From Paenibacillus dendritiformis (lineage in GTDB: Bacteria; Bacillota; Bacilli; Paenibacillales; Paenibacillaceae), in NCBI RefSeq assembly GCF_015845845.1, contig NZ_LDIG01000166.1, positions 1-46,108 of the forward strand: DNA of 46,108 bases. The letters are read 5' to 3'. Under the pieces are notes generated by a model. It saw only the letters and a list, made by a program, of their open reading frames with translations, made no database searches and had not been told where the DNA came from. Shown here piece by piece: positions 1 through 8,804 of this stretch. Every line of letters begins with the position of its first letter. Positions within the stretch are counted from its first letter, which is position 1. Made by a program: the position numbers and the translations under genes.

Positions 1-237
1 CCAGTCCCAGAAATCCAGATGTCGCCAGCGCTTGATCTCACTGTCGTATGCCTTACATTCAGCGCTGCACCGCGGACAGGCAAATACTGCCCCGCGCTCA
101 AAATCAAGATGCAAGTGCCAAGCTTGTTCCTGATCGTCAAACTCAATATGCGTCAGTTTCCATGGCTCTTCCAACTGCAATGCTACGTTAAACATGTCCA
201 TGATCAAATTGTCACTACTGCTTAATGAGGTCCACAT
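1..237 (-). CDS. ISL3-family transposase, N-terminal fragment (cut by window edge)
   Basis: Reading the minus strand from ATG at 237 gives 79 codons open to the window edge. The protein carries CPRCS, then a Cys followed by AYD, then WRHLDFWDW. This is the N-terminal zinc-binding segment of ISL3-family transposases, which precedes the DDE catalytic domain; the DDE part lies outside the window. AGGAG stands about 10 bases before the ATG, and a second possible start is Met14. It faces away from the ectoine operon. Whether the element is intact cannot be judged here. No terminal inverted repeat could be picked out between 240 and 330 without the other end of the element. The family call comes from the zinc finger and the WRHLDFWDW motif and is fairly firm. 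Confidence 0.8.
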   Translation of the reverse strand, partial: MWTSLSSSDNLIMDMFNVALQLEEPWKLTHIEFDDQEQAWHLHLDFERGAVFACPRCSAECKAYDSEIKRWRHLDFWDW

Positions 238-465
238 TTATCAATCCGCTCCTATTAACGTAATACTGAGCAGTATTGACTATTTTTCTATAATTCAGAC
301 TGTAAGCCATTCAGTATAGCGAGGAGGCGGAAGATTATATATCAATTATATTATAAGATCCATATTTGGTTTTATTATTAAATTCAAGATGAAGGCCTCC
401 GCAAGGCAATCCGTCTCCTTTTTAGGAGATTCTATTGAAAGACGACGCCCATGCCGGCCCTACGG

Positions 466-497
466 CAAAAGAAGACCCACCGCGCGATGGGTCTTCT
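466..497 (-). terminator. Rho-independent terminator of the ehu-ect operon
   Basis: A perfect 10-bp stem (AGAAGACCCA at 470-479, TGGGTCTTCT at 488-497) with an 8-base loop is followed, on the minus strand, by TTTT. It sits about 45 bases past the ectD stop. The rest of 238-539 shows no gene; 300-420 is AT-rich with nothing recognisable. Confidence 0.8.
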
Positions 498-539
498 CCA
501 TATGAGCGAGCAAGCGATTCATCGCTCTCTCATCCTCAG

Positions 540-1442
540 CTAGAATGAACGGGCCGCAATAAAATCAGGTCTTGGCGGCTTGCCTGAGTACGGCGGTTCA
601 AGCTGATTATCGACACTGTTATAGACAATGAATACATTGCTGCGCGGGAACGGCGTAATATTGCTGTTCGAGCCATGCATCACGTTGCAATCGAACAATA
701 GAATGGAGCCGGCCTTGCCCGTAGGCGCCGCAATGCCGCCTTGATTGGCCAGATGTATGAGACTGTCCCGATCGGGAATGCCGTATTCCTGGCGGCGCAG
801 CGATGACTTATAATGGTCGTACGGCGTGGCCCCGATACAGGAGACGAACGTGCGGTGCGAGCCGGGGATAACCATTAATGGACCGTTGTTCGCATTGTTC
901 TCTTCCAGCGCGATGGAGCAGCTCAATGCCCTCATGCGCGGCATGCCGTCTTCCACATGCCATGTCTCGAAGTCGGAATGCCAGTAGAACTCTTTGCCCG
1001 TAAAGCCTTGCTTGAAATTAATGCGCGATTGGTGCACATAGACCTGACTGCCGAGAATCTGCTCCACGATCTTGATAATTCTCGGGTGATTCGCCAGCTG
1101 CTGGAATATGCCCTCCCGGTGCACGGCAAAAATCGAGCGTATCTCTTCGCTGCCCGGCTCCCGAATCACTTCCGGCTTCGCGCTGTCCTTCTGATCCTGG
1201 AACAAGCGGACCAGTTCCCGCTTCCATACCTGCACTTCGTCCTCGCTAAAGAACGAATCCAGGAACAAGTATCCGTCCGCTTCATAAGAAGCAAGCTGAT
1301 CGGCCGTTATCTCCGCCTGCCCGATCGCATGGTTGTAGACAACCGGATCCTGGCGCTTCAACAATAAGGTCTCCGTATTCACTCTGGACGGATATAAATC
1401 CGGCGTTCTTGCGGCCTGCCGAGCTTGGCTTTGTCCTGTCAA
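540..1442 (-). CDS. ectD: Ectoine hydroxylase EctD
   Basis: This 300-aa protein is a cytoplasmic Fe(II)/2-oxoglutarate dioxygenase of the phytanoyl-CoA dioxygenase-like family. It converts ectoine to 5-hydroxyectoine. The EctD signature is visible as FYWHSDFETWHVEDGMPRM; the HSD supplies the His and Asp iron ligands, and the distal His lies in the C-terminal NVMHGSN segment. The N-terminal DLYPSR is typical of the family and length is normal. The start is TTG at 1442, preceded by GGAAGGAG with a spacing of about 10; no ATG upstream fits. It is the last gene of the operon, 91 bases after ectC, and is followed by a clear terminator. Its presence means the cell should accumulate hydroxyectoine as well as ectoine. 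Confidence 0.95.
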   Translation of the reverse strand: MTGQSQARQAARTPDLYPSRVNTETLLLKRQDPVVYNHAIGQAEITADQLASYEADGYLFLDSFFSEDEVQVWKRELVRLFQDQKDSAKPEVIREPGSEEIRSIFAVHREGIFQQLANHPRIIKIVEQILGSQVYVHQSRINFKQGFTGKEFYWHSDFETWHVEDGMPRMRALSCSIALEENNANNGPLMVIPGSHRTFVSCIGATPYDHYKSSLRRQEYGIPDRDSLIHLANQGGIAAPTGKAGSILLFDCNVMHGSNSNITPFPRSNVFIVYNSVDNQLEPPYSGKPPRPDFIAARSF

Positions 1443-1533
1443 TATGATCAGGCTCCTTCCCTGAAAATGTATCGGCCATTCGCGTTCCGGCCTTTTTTGT
1501 CATGACACAGTCTTCGTTCATATGCGCCCGCGA

Positions 1534-1917
1534 TTAGACTTCTAATGGATATGCCCCTTCCGCATCATGCACCTCATTGCCCGTGCAGGGCGGATTGAAG
1601 ACGCACAGCATGCGCATCTGGCTCTTCCCTCTCAGCAGATGCTTCTCGTGACCATCGAGCACATATAACGTGCCAGGCTGAATCGGATAGACGGCTCCGC
1701 TCTCGACCACCTCGATTTCCCCTTCTCCTTCGATGCAGTAGACTGCCTCCACATGGTGTTTGTACCAGATTTCCGTCTCCGTGCCTGCCTTGATTAACGT
1801 ATCATGCAAGGAAAAACCGACCCCGTCCTTCTTGAGCAGCAACCTGCGGCTGTTCCATGTCTCCGCCTTCACGTCCTGTTCCGTGCCGAGAATATCAGAT
1901 AATTGCTTGACGATCAT
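1534..1917 (-). CDS. ectC: L-ectoine synthase EctC
   Basis: EctC is a small cupin-fold enzyme that cyclises N-gamma-acetyl-diaminobutyrate to ectoine by loss of water. The 127-aa product has the expected N-terminus (MIVKQLSDILGTE), the substrate-facing segment ETWNSRRLLLKKDGVGFS, and the cupin stretch VEAVYCIEGEGE followed by LYVLDGHEKHLLRG. The length is that of the family. ATG at 1917 follows AGGAGG closely, so the start is secure. It lies between ectB (62 bases upstream) and ectD (91 bases downstream). It is the diagnostic enzyme of the pathway, so it settles the identity of the cluster. Confidence 0.97.
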   Translation of the reverse strand: MIVKQLSDILGTEQDVKAETWNSRRLLLKKDGVGFSLHDTLIKAGTETEIWYKHHVEAVYCIEGEGEIEVVESGAVYPIQPGTLYVLDGHEKHLLRGKSQMRMLCVFNPPCTGNEVHDAEGAYPLEV

Positions 1918-1979
1918 CGCAAATTCCTCCTAATTGTTTATATTCTCCAAAATTCCACGTGCCGTGAGAGGATGGCTGG

Positions 1980-3263
1980 TTACAACTCCTCCGCCATTTC
2001 CTTCACGCATGTTCGCAAAATATCCAAGCCTGCAAGCAGACCCGTGTCATCAATCGTGAGCGGCGGCATAATCTTCGCCACTTCGCTGTCTGTACCCGAT
2101 GTCTCCATAATAAGCCCTTTCGCAAAGGCTCTGGCGCAGAGTCGCTCCGCCATGCCCGGGATGCCGAAGGCAATCCCCTGCATCAATCCCCGGCCTCTCG
2201 CCGTTCCTTGTAGTTCAGGATATTGTGCGACCAGCTCTTCCAAGCAAGAGCGAATGATCTTTCCTTTTGCCATGATGTCTTGCGTAAAGCGTTCATTGTT
2301 CCAATAGTCAAGTGCCTCGGCTGCGGTGATAAAAGCCAAATTATTCCCCCTGAACGTGCCATTGTGCTCGCCAGGCTCCCAGATATCCAGGTCGGGGCGG
2401 ATTAACGTAAGCGCCATGGGCAGCCCGTATCCGCCTATCGATTTGGACAGACAGACGATGTCCGGCGTAATGCCCGCCCGCTCGAAGCTGAAGAAGGTCC
2501 CTGTCCTGCCGCACCCCATCTGCACATCGTCCACGATGAGCACAATCTCGTGGCTGCGGCAAATCCGCTCCAGCCGCTGCAGCCATTCATTGCTCGCCTC
2601 GTTAATCCCGCCTTCCCCTTGAACGGTCTCCACGATGATGGCGGCCGGCCGCGACACCCCGCTTCCGCTGTCATTCATATAGCATTCCATATAGTCGAGC
2701 GTATCGATATCCGGACCCAGATATCCGTCATACGGCATCGTGACCGTATGATGCAGAGGGATGCCCGCCCCTTGCCGCTTGAACTTGTTGCCCGTGACGG
2801 ACAAGGCGCCAAGCGTCATTCCGTGAAAGGCATTCGTGAAGCTGAAGACGGTCGCTCGCCCCGTTGCCTTGCGCGCCAGCTTCAAGGCGCTTTCTACCGA
2901 GTTCGCCCCTGTCGGTCCAGGGAACATCACCTTGTATTCAAGTCCCCGCGGCTTCAAAATGACTTGGTGAAATTTCTGCAGAAATCGTTCCTTCGCCTTC
3001 GTGGCCATATCCAAGCTATGCGTCACGCCGTCTTGCTGAATATAGTCCAGCAGCTTCCGCTTCATCGCCCGGTTGTTATGCCCGTAGTTGAGCGCTCCGG
3101 CTCCGGCGAAAAAATCAATATATTCGCGATTGTCGGCATCCCACAGCTTATAGCCTTGCGCCTTCGTAAATACGGCCGGGAACGACCTGCAGTAGCTTCG
3201 CACCTCAGACTCCAGCGAATCGAATACTTGCAGCGATGGCGTTCTTCCATCCAATACCTTCAT
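1980..3263 (-). CDS. ectB: Diaminobutyrate-2-oxoglutarate transaminase EctB
   Basis: EctB is a 427-aa PLP-dependent class III aminotransferase that makes L-2,4-diaminobutyrate from aspartate semialdehyde with glutamate as donor. Class III landmarks are visible: [14 protein letters not shown] near the N-terminus, the [19 protein letters not shown] cofactor-binding segment, [27 protein letters not shown] with the PLP-contacting Asp, and [14 protein letters not shown] containing the Schiff-base Lys. The ATG at 3263 overlaps the end of ectA (ATGA), with GGAG about 8 bases upstream, implying translational coupling. It could be confused with 4-aminobutyrate transaminases by family alone, but the EctA and EctC neighbours fix the role. 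Confidence 0.96.
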   Translation of the reverse strand: MKVLDGRTPSLQVFDSLESEVRSYCRSFPAVFTKAQGYKLWDADNREYIDFFAGAGALNYGHNNRAMKRKLLDYIQQDGVTHSLDMATKAKERFLQKFHQVILKPRGLEYKVMFPGPTGANSVESALKLARKATGRATVFSFTNAFHGMTLGALSVTGNKFKRQGAGIPLHHTVTMPYDGYLGPDIDTLDYMECYMNDSGSGVSRPAAIIVETVQGEGGINEASNEWLQRLERICRSHEIVLIVDDVQMGCGRTGTFFSFERAGITPDIVCLSKSIGGYGLPMALTLIRPDLDIWEPGEHNGTFRGNNLAFITAAEALDYWNNERFTQDIMAKGKIIRSCLEELVAQYPELQGTARGRGLMQGIAFGIPGMAERLCARAFAKGLIMETSGTDSEVAKIMPPLTIDDTGLLAGLDILRTCVKEMAEEL

Positions 3264-3799
3264 GTCACCGTCTCCATTCTATCGTGTGTATTGTGGCGCA
3301 ATGGCCCTATGCGGATCAGCTTCTCCGTCTCATGCGCTCCTTCCGGAAACAGATGAGCGGAGAATCCCTCCTTCGTCACGAGCGCGCTTTTCCATGTTTT
3401 CGCCATCTTGGCGAACAGGCGCTGGGAAGCCGTGTTGCTCGGCGTGATCGTCGTCTCCATAAACCGCACCCGAGCTCGGCATGCCGCATCATGCAATGTG
3501 CGGAGCAGCGATTCGGCGATCCCTCTGCCTCGATAGCCGTCGCGCACCGCGATTTGCCATACGAACAACGTGTCCGGCATCTCTGGCGGCCGCAGCGCGG
3601 ATACAAAACCGATAAGTTTCCGATTGTGTTCTGCCACGAAGCAGGTATCGGCGAAATATTCGCACAGCATGATGTAGCAATAGGCCGAGTTGACATCTAG
3701 CGTCCCGCTCTCTTTCGCCATCTTCCATAATTCCGTTCCATCGCCCTTCCGCGCGTTGCGGATCGTGCAGGGCAAGGAGCGCGTTACATTTGCTTCCAT
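3260..3799 (-). CDS. ectA: L-2,4-diaminobutyrate acetyltransferase EctA
   Basis: EctA is a GNAT-fold enzyme that acetylates diaminobutyrate with acetyl-CoA, the second step to ectoine. The 179-aa product shows the GNAT core: [22 protein letters not shown], with the RGRGIA acetyl-CoA pyrophosphate loop, and then [20 protein letters not shown]. The reading frame stays open further upstream, but ATG at 3799 is preferred: it follows GAGGAGGGG and gives [10 protein letters not shown], an EctA-like N-terminus. That places it 2 bases after the ehuA stop, and its own end overlaps ectB. The tight join to ehuA links synthesis genes to transport genes in one transcript. Confidence 0.94.
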   Translation of the reverse strand: MEANVTRSLPCTIRNARKGDGTELWKMAKESGTLDVNSAYCYIMLCEYFADTCFVAEHNRKLIGFVSALRPPEMPDTLFVWQIAVRDGYRGRGIAESLLRTLHDAACRARVRFMETTITPSNTASQRLFAKMAKTWKSALVTKEGFSAHLFPEGAHETEKLIRIGPLRHNTHDRMETVT

Positions 3800-3801
3800 G
3801 C

Positions 3802-4668
3802 TCAGATCCCCTCCTCTTCCGCAGATGGTGAAGCTTGCTGAATTCCTCCCATATACCACGTCTGTCTGAAGCGGCTCAAAAAAGCTTGCAAACGCGGGCT
3901 CTGCGGGTTCTCGAAGATTTGCTCCGGCGTTCCCTGTTCGACGATGGACCCGCCATCCGTAAAGATGATCCGATCGGCAATCTCCCTGGCAAAATCCATT
4001 TCATGCGTGATGAGCATCATCGCCATGTCGCCTTCGGCCGCCAAGTCCTTGATGACCGCCAGCACCTCGCCGACCAGCTCCGGATCGAGCGCGGAGGTCG
4101 CTTCGTCGAATAGCATCACCTTCGGACGCATGACTACGGCTCTGGCAATCGCGACGCGCTGCTTCTGCCCGCCGGACAAGCGCGCAGGGTATTCATTCAC
4201 CTTGTCTGCCAGCCCGACCTTGGCCAGCATTTCCAGCGCGCGCGCTTCGGCTTCCTCCTTGCTCCATCCCAATACGTGCACCGGCGCTTCCGTCACATTG
4301 CGCAAAATGGTCATATGCGGAAAAAGGTGAAAGTGCTGAAAGACCATGCCGATTTTTCCGCGTACGTTGTGCAGATGCTTTTCCTTCGCCGCCACAAGCT
4401 TCCCCTTCGCTTCCTGGTGCCACAGCCACTCGCCATCGACTTGAATCGTTCCCGAGGTGGGCCGCTCCAATGTCATCAGCAGGCGGGCCAGCGTCGTCTT
4501 GCCCGATCCGCTTGGGCCGATGACGGCAACCTTTTCCCCCGGATTAATGGATAGATTAATGTCCTGCAGCACGCTCACTGAGCCGTATGACTTGCAGATA
4601 TCCCGATAAATGACGATTGGTTCGTGCGCCGTGTCCGGGGCCAGCGGTCTGCATGGAACGCTTTCCAT
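3802..4668 (-). CDS. ehuA: Ectoine/hydroxyectoine ABC importer ATPase EhuA
   Basis: This 288-aa cytoplasmic ATPase belongs to the polar amino acid/opine (PAAT) importer family. Walker A is GPSGSGKTT, the Q-loop is [10 protein letters not shown], the ABC signature is [15 protein letters not shown] and Walker B is [13 protein letters not shown], with the switch His in LITHEMDFA. The fourth gene of the ehuBCDA set, it begins 16 bases after ehuD and ends 2 bases before ectA. By motif alone it could energise import of other amino acids. The ectoine assignment rests on the gene order ehuBCDA and the direct fusion of the transcript to ectABCD. Confidence 0.88.
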   Translation of the reverse strand: MESVPCRPLAPDTAHEPIVIYRDICKSYGSVSVLQDINLSINPGEKVAVIGPSGSGKTTLARLLMTLERPTSGTIQVDGEWLWHQEAKGKLVAAKEKHLHNVRGKIGMVFQHFHLFPHMTILRNVTEAPVHVLGWSKEEAEARALEMLAKVGLADKVNEYPARLSGGQKQRVAIARAVVMRPKVMLFDEATSALDPELVGEVLAVIKDLAAEGDMAMMLITHEMDFAREIADRIIFTDGGSIVEQGTPEQIFENPQSPRLQAFLSRFRQTWYMGGIQQASPSAEEEGI

Positions 4669-4684
4669 CTTTGCTCTTCACCCC

Positions 4685-5335
4685 CTATTTGATCTGATAC
4701 TTCCTCTCCAATCTGCCGACAAGCAGGGATGACGGATAGCTAAGCAGCAGAAACAATAAGCCGACCAGCGTAAAGGCTTCCAGATAACGGAATGAGCCGG
4801 AACCGATCGCTTTCGCCGTTTGCAGCAGTTCGACCAGCGTAATCGCCGATAAGACGGGAGTTTCCTTGAACATCGTAATCAAATAGTTGCCCATGACGGG
4901 AATGATGGGCGGTATGGCCTGGGGAAGGATGATGTTCGTCCATGACTTCCGCCTGCCGAAGTTAAGCGCCTTGGCCGCTTCCCATTGACCGGCGGGCACC
5001 GCCTCGATTCCCGAGCGAAATACTTCAGAAAGATAAGCGCTATAATGCAAACCCAATCCGATGACTCCGGTGACAAACGGGGAGAATGAAATGCCATAAA
5101 GCGGTAATGCGTAAAAGAGTACGAACAACTGAACGAGCAGCGGAGTGCTGCGGATGAATTCCATCCACGCATTCGCAAGCACGGATAAGGCTCGATATCG
5201 GGATCGGCGGGCAAGCGCCAACGGCAATCCGAGCAGACATGCCGCCGCAAATCCGAGCAGCGTCGCTCCGATCGTAATCGGAAGTACCTGCAGCAGTTGA
5301 GGAAGAATCTCCAATGCGTAGTCCCAACTCCACAT
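4685..5335 (-). CDS. ehuD: Ectoine/hydroxyectoine ABC importer permease EhuD
   Basis: This is a 216-aa inner-membrane permease of the HisMQ/PAAT type with about five hydrophobic segments. The family motif EVFRSGIEAVPAGQWEAAKA is the cytoplasmic loop that docks onto the ATPase. ATG at 5335 follows GGGAGG by about 9 bases, only 3 bases after the ehuC stop. It should form a heterodimeric channel with EhuC. Substrate cannot be read from the permease itself; the ectoine call is by context. Confidence 0.86.
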   Translation of the reverse strand: MWSWDYALEILPQLLQVLPITIGATLLGFAAACLLGLPLALARRSRYRALSVLANAWMEFIRSTPLLVQLFVLFYALPLYGISFSPFVTGVIGLGLHYSAYLSEVFRSGIEAVPAGQWEAAKALNFGRRKSWTNIILPQAIPPIIPVMGNYLITMFKETPVLSAITLVELLQTAKAIGSGSFRYLEAFTLVGLLFLLLSYPSSLLVGRLERKYQIK

Positions 5336-5338
5336 ACG

Positions 5339-5998
5339 CTATATCCTCCCCTTCACGGCCCTGCGCTCCAAAAAACGAATGCCGAGCGTCAAGGTATAGG
5401 CCATGATAAAATAAATCAGGAGCAATAACGCAAAAATCTGCGGCGTGCTGGAGTTGTCGAAGGAGCGTAATACCATCCCTTGGTAGGTCAAATCCATTAA
5501 TGTGATGAGGTAAACAACCGATGTCCCCTTCAGCAGCTCGATAAGCAGATTGCCGAACGAAGGCAGCATGAGCGCCATCGCCTGCGGCAAAATGATTTTT
5601 CTCATCCGGAGCCACGGACTCATATTAAGCGCGATGGCCGCTTCATGCTGGCCCTTGGGCACGGACAGGATCGAACCCCGCACCACCTCGGAACCATACG
5701 CGCCATAGTTCAAGCCAAGCGCGAGCACGGCCGCGGTCATCGCCGGCATGCGGACGTCGAGCAGCATGGGCAGCGCAAAATATAACCAGAACAACTGAAC
5801 CAGCAAAGAAGTTCCCCGTAACACCTCTACGTAGACCCCGCTGACAAAGCAGATGGTGCGGTACTTGGACAGGCGAGCCAATCCCGTCGCAAAAGCGCAG
5901 AAGAAGGCCAGCATCATAGAGAAGCATACAATTTGCAGCGTGACCCACGCTCCTTGCAGCAGCGCAGGCGCATATTCAAGCATGGCGGAAGTCTTCAT
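5339..5998 (-). CDS. ehuC: Ectoine/hydroxyectoine ABC importer permease EhuC
   Basis: This 219-aa membrane permease is paralogous to the next gene and also of the PAAT family. It carries EVVRGSILSVPKGQHEAAIA, the ATPase-docking loop, and an N-terminal membrane region with LARLSKYRTICFVSGVYVEV. ATG at 5998 follows AGGAGTGAAGCC, 4 bases after the ehuB stop. It is expected to pair with EhuD. Two distinct permeases plus one ATPase and one lipoprotein match the usual ehu layout. Substrate assignment rests on the neighbours. Confidence 0.86.
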   Translation of the reverse strand: MKTSAMLEYAPALLQGAWVTLQIVCFSMMLAFFCAFATGLARLSKYRTICFVSGVYVEVLRGTSLLVQLFWLYFALPMLLDVRMPAMTAAVLALGLNYGAYGSEVVRGSILSVPKGQHEAAIALNMSPWLRMRKIILPQAMALMLPSFGNLLIELLKGTSVVYLITLMDLTYQGMVLRSFDNSSTPQIFALLLLIYFIMAYTLTLGIRFLERRAVKGRI

Positions 5999-6002
5999 GG
6001 CT

Positions 6003-6905
6003 TCACTCCTGCGACAGCCGTTCCGCCGTCATATCTCCAGGCAGCTCCTGCTCCGTGAATCCGAACGGCTCGAGCAGTTCAAGCAGCTTGCCCGACTGCT
6101 TCAACGCTTCCAGCTCTTGATTGAATGCTTCCCGGAAGTCGGCATCTTCCTTGCGGAACGCCGCCGCGCCATAGCCTCTTACGCTTTTCCCGTCAATCTC
6201 GGGCTGCTCGAAATCCATGACCCGCTCCAGTTGATCGTCCTTCGTAGAGTCAAGCATCGCCTGCAAGGATGGTCCGGTCATCGTCACCGCATCCACACGA
6301 CCCGCCTGCAGCGCCGAGATGGCCGACGGTTGATCCGGCACCGTTACGATTTGTTCCTTCGCGACACCTGATTTTGCTAAATATTCGAGTTCGATGGCAC
6401 CCACCATGACGGCGACTTTGACATCCTTGCTGCCGGCAATGTCCTCGTAGCTGCGCAGATTGGATGGATTCCCCTTCTTGACCGCGAGCGCCTCGCCAAT
6501 GCTGTATTCGGGGTTCGCAAAGGCAACTTCCCTGCTCCGCTCGGAATTGATGAACATTCCCGCGGTGATGATGTCGAACCGCTTCGCCTTCAACCCCGGA
6601 ATGAGAGAACCGAACTCCGTCAGGACGCCGTTCATCTCCTCGATGCCCATCCGTTTCAATACTTCCCGGGCCACCTCCACGGCCTCGCCCGTCAGTTGGC
6701 CATCCGGCGTGGCGTACGCATACGGCTTCTCATTCGCGAAGCCTACGGTAACATATCCTTCCCGCCTCGCTTTCTCCAAGGCCGTCTCCTGCCGGGGCGA
6801 TGTTCCGCCGCCGGGTTCGGTCCGGCTATCGCCGTGCTGCGGCGCACAGCTCACCAGCAGGATGGCCAGGGCGCAGCATAATGCATACGAATACCATTTC
6901 TTCAT
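6003..6905 (-). CDS. ehuB: Ectoine/hydroxyectoine-binding lipoprotein EhuB
   Basis: A 300-aa extracellular solute-binding lipoprotein (SBP family 3). Positively charged MKK, a hydrophobic stretch and the lipobox LVSC give lipidation at Cys20, so it is membrane-anchored outside the cell. The mature domain starts with ARREGYVTVGFANEKPYAYA and includes FDIITAGMFINSERSREVAF, close to the EhuB pattern. It is the first gene of the operon; ATG at 6905 follows GGAGTTGTCGG. EhuB captures ectoines at low concentration and hands them to EhuCD. I know the pairing of EhuB with ectoines from characterised systems; the exact ligand here is inferred. Confidence 0.9.
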   Translation of the reverse strand: MKKWYSYALCCALAILLVSCAPQHGDSRTEPGGGTSPRQETALEKARREGYVTVGFANEKPYAYATPDGQLTGEAVEVAREVLKRMGIEEMNGVLTEFGSLIPGLKAKRFDIITAGMFINSERSREVAFANPEYSIGEALAVKKGNPSNLRSYEDIAGSKDVKVAVMVGAIELEYLAKSGVAKEQIVTVPDQPSAISALQAGRVDAVTMTGPSLQAMLDSTKDDQLERVMDFEQPEIDGKSVRGYGAAAFRKEDADFREAFNQELEALKQSGKLLELLEPFGFTEQELPGDMTAERLSQE

Positions 6906-7137
6906 CCGACAACTCCTTTTTCCCTTTTTTTGGGGCCCTATTCAAGGGTAACATGTTCCTGCCTGTATCTCACCCTTGATATTCCCACTTTATTCCTCCT
7001 CAGCCCTCCTGACCCGGGAACAGGGGAGATTAGAGAGAGGTTCCAAAAAATCCCTCCGATATCCTTCCCTATAGGGCATGATATGAATTTTAAAAATCCG
7101 CTCTCGGAAGAGAAAAATAAATAAAAAACCGCAACAG
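6906..7137 (-). promoter_or_regulatory. Upstream region of the ehu-ect operon
   Basis: These 232 bases must hold the operon promoter, but I could not fix a convincing -35/-10 pair for the housekeeping or general-stress sigma factor. The visible features are a perfect 10-bp palindrome CCCTATAGGG at 7067-7076 and several purine-rich, ribosome-site-like tracts on the minus strand around 6996-7030, none followed by a usable reading frame. Confidence 0.35.
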
Positions 7138-7179
7138 AAAAACGTTCATTCACTGATTTCACAGAAAATGAACGTTTTT
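7138..7179. terminator. Perfect 13-bp inverted repeat, probable terminator
   Basis: The arms AAAAACGTTCATT (7138-7150) and AATGAACGTTTTT (7167-7179) pair perfectly across 16 bases. A/T runs flank both sides, so it could stop transcripts from either strand. It lies 65 bases past the stop of the DUF2268 gene and most simply ends that transcript before it enters the ehu-ect leader. Confidence 0.65.
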
Positions 7180-7243
7180 CGCCTATATTAGACAAATTCA
7201 GACCTTCGTTTGCTTGCAAAATAGAAAAAGCGGAAATCCATCC

Positions 7244-8137
7244 TTAGAACAAGCCGCATTCCCGCACAATGTCCCAGCTATCCAGCGTCGTCGCCTCGGC
7301 CGCGGTCATGCCGGTGCGCGCGAGGAATGACTGGACGGCCCGGTATCCGACGGCATATCCGGAGCATTCCGACAGGCCCGCCGGCGGAAAGCCCTGCGCC
7401 CGCGCGATCTCGTCGCCGAACATATAGGCGGCCACTTCGGCGAATCCCTTCATCGTGAGCCGTTCCCCAATCACCTCGATCGAATAAGCGAGATCCTCTT
7501 CGTCGAACGAGGCGACCCACGGCCCAAGATGCTCCTCCCCATACATCTCCTTGGCGAACGATTCGGCCAATCCTTCAATGACGAGGTATTCGCCCAGCGT
7601 CACATTGCCGTGATCCCAATCGGTGTAAGAGAAGCGGAGATTGTGGTGGAATTCATGAGCCAAGATCGACGGCAGCCGAGGCAGGTTATATTCCGTCGGG
7701 TACACGATAATCTGGATATACCCGGGGATGCCGCCGAAGCCGGTGTAGCTGCGCTGCAGGCGAAGCTTGTCCGGATCGGCGAGGAAGAACCCGCACAGGA
7801 TCTCATCCGCCTTCACCTTCAGTCCAAAGCGGCCGGCATAGGCGGCACACTGCTCCAGCACTTGCTGCGCCTTCTCCGGCCAGCCCTGCTCCCGCAGCGT
7901 CTTCACCGCAGGCTGCCCAAGGTCATCGCGTGCGGCATCGAGGCAGCCGAGCATCCCGGCGGCCATCACGACATCATATCCGCCGGGCTGCGCCGCCTTG
8001 AGCGGCACCTGTATCGTCGTCCACATCGGCTCGAACGGCTGCATCAGCTCATACCGGAACAACTGCTCCCGCTTGGCTGCCGGTTGATCATACATTCGTT
8101 CATACATGGCCATCGTGTCGATGACGTTTATTTTCAT
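7244..8137 (-). CDS. DUF2268-family putative zinc metallopeptidase
   Basis: A 297-aa protein of the DUF2268 (YjaZ-like) family. The zinc-site HEFHHN is visible in SILAHEFHHNLRFSYTDWD (about residue 170), and a downstream Glu in VIEGLAESFAKEMYG fits the third ligand of a gluzincin. No signal peptide or membrane segment is seen, so it is probably cytoplasmic. ATG at 8137 follows AGGAGGGATTCACC. It appears monocistronic, ending at the 7138-7179 hairpin. The substrate is unknown. Peptidase activity is inferred from the motif only. Confidence 0.8.
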   Translation of the reverse strand: MKINVIDTMAMYERMYDQPAAKREQLFRYELMQPFEPMWTTIQVPLKAAQPGGYDVVMAAGMLGCLDAARDDLGQPAVKTLREQGWPEKAQQVLEQCAAYAGRFGLKVKADEILCGFFLADPDKLRLQRSYTGFGGIPGYIQIIVYPTEYNLPRLPSILAHEFHHNLRFSYTDWDHGNVTLGEYLVIEGLAESFAKEMYGEEHLGPWVASFDEEDLAYSIEVIGERLTMKGFAEVAAYMFGDEIARAQGFPPAGLSECSGYAVGYRAVQSFLARTGMTAAEATTLDSWDIVRECGLF

Positions 8138-8190
8138 GGTGAATCCCTCCTGTTATGTCGCACCGTTGCAGTCGTTGATGCAGAGACTGC

Positions 8191-8274
8191 GCATCTGCAG
8201 CTCTGGCTTCGCAACTGCAGCTTTGGCTGCGCATCTGTAGCTCTTACTGCGCTTCTGTAGCTCTTACTGCGCAT
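8191..8274. repeat. Four tandem 20-bp repeats in a divergent intergenic region
   Basis: Four 20-base units begin at 8191, 8211, 8231 and 8251, with a partial fifth at 8271. The last two units differ at a single base. The consensus is near GCATCTGTAGCTCTTACTGC. The array lies between the divergent DUF2268 and YneQ-like genes, in a 357-base gap (8138-8494). A TATAAT at 8377-8382 could be a -10 box for the YneQ-like gene, but no good -35 goes with it. Confidence 0.85.
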
Positions 8275-8494
8275 CACCGCGCTGAACTGGCGTCTCCTAT
8301 GCAGTGTACGGGGTGACGCAACGAGAGGGTCAAGCCGGAAAATGCGGAATGGCGGGAAGCGATAGCCCGGATGTTATATAATGAGGAGTAGAATGAAGGA
8401 GTGCTTGCTTGCTCCGCAGCGGGTACCTTCCGTTCCTGAGGAAGATGCCCGGGACACGGCTTGCGGTAGCACTTCAGAGCAATAAGGATGGTGT

Positions 8495-8800
8495 ATGATG
8501 GCCTTCGGCATATCCCGCACGGAGCTCAACGAGTGGAAGCGTCGCGTTGCTCGCGGGGAAATCGCTTTTTTGACGCATTATTGGCAGGATGAACGCTTCC
8601 CGGGAATCACGACCGTCACCAAGGTCGGATGTGCCGACATGGCCCGCCTGACCGCCTGGTGCGTAAAGCATGGCCTGAACCCGCGCTATATCCATGCCCG
8701 CCGCCCCTTTCCCCACTTTGATCTCATCGGCCCGCGCCAGCGGGAGATTCTGCGGCAGGAGCGGCAATGGGAGCACCTCGAACGGTTCCGGCTGACATAG
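8495..8800 (+). CDS. yneQ: YneQ-like conserved protein
   Basis: A 101-aa protein with the pattern of Bacillus YneQ: an N-terminal MAFGI, then EWKRRVARGEIAFLTHYWQD, TVTKVGCAD and FPHFDLIGPRQ. No membrane segment or catalytic motif is evident and the function is not known to me. Two adjacent ATGs (8495, 8498) are possible; AAGGA at 8484-8488 is 6 bases from the first and 9 from the second, so both are allowed. A reading frame on the opposite strand covers the same bases but has no ribosome site or family pattern. It is followed by strong hairpins. Confidence 0.75.
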   Translation: MMAFGISRTELNEWKRRVARGEIAFLTHYWQDERFPGITTVTKVGCADMARLTAWCVKHGLNPRYIHARRPFPHFDLIGPRQREILRQERQWEHLERFRLT

Positions 8801-8804
8801 AACA

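Noticed and set aside
2550..3356. 268-aa plus-strand frame antisense to ectB/ectA
   Set aside because: It is a shadow of the conserved ectB frame, rich in His, Arg and Gln, with no ribosome site.
6906..7243. 93-aa minus-strand frame in the ehuB upstream region
   Set aside because: It crosses the 7138-7179 hairpin, has no ribosome site and no family pattern.
8474..8776. 100-aa reading frame opposite the YneQ-like gene
   Set aside because: The plus-strand frame matches a known family and is followed by a terminator; the minus frame has neither.
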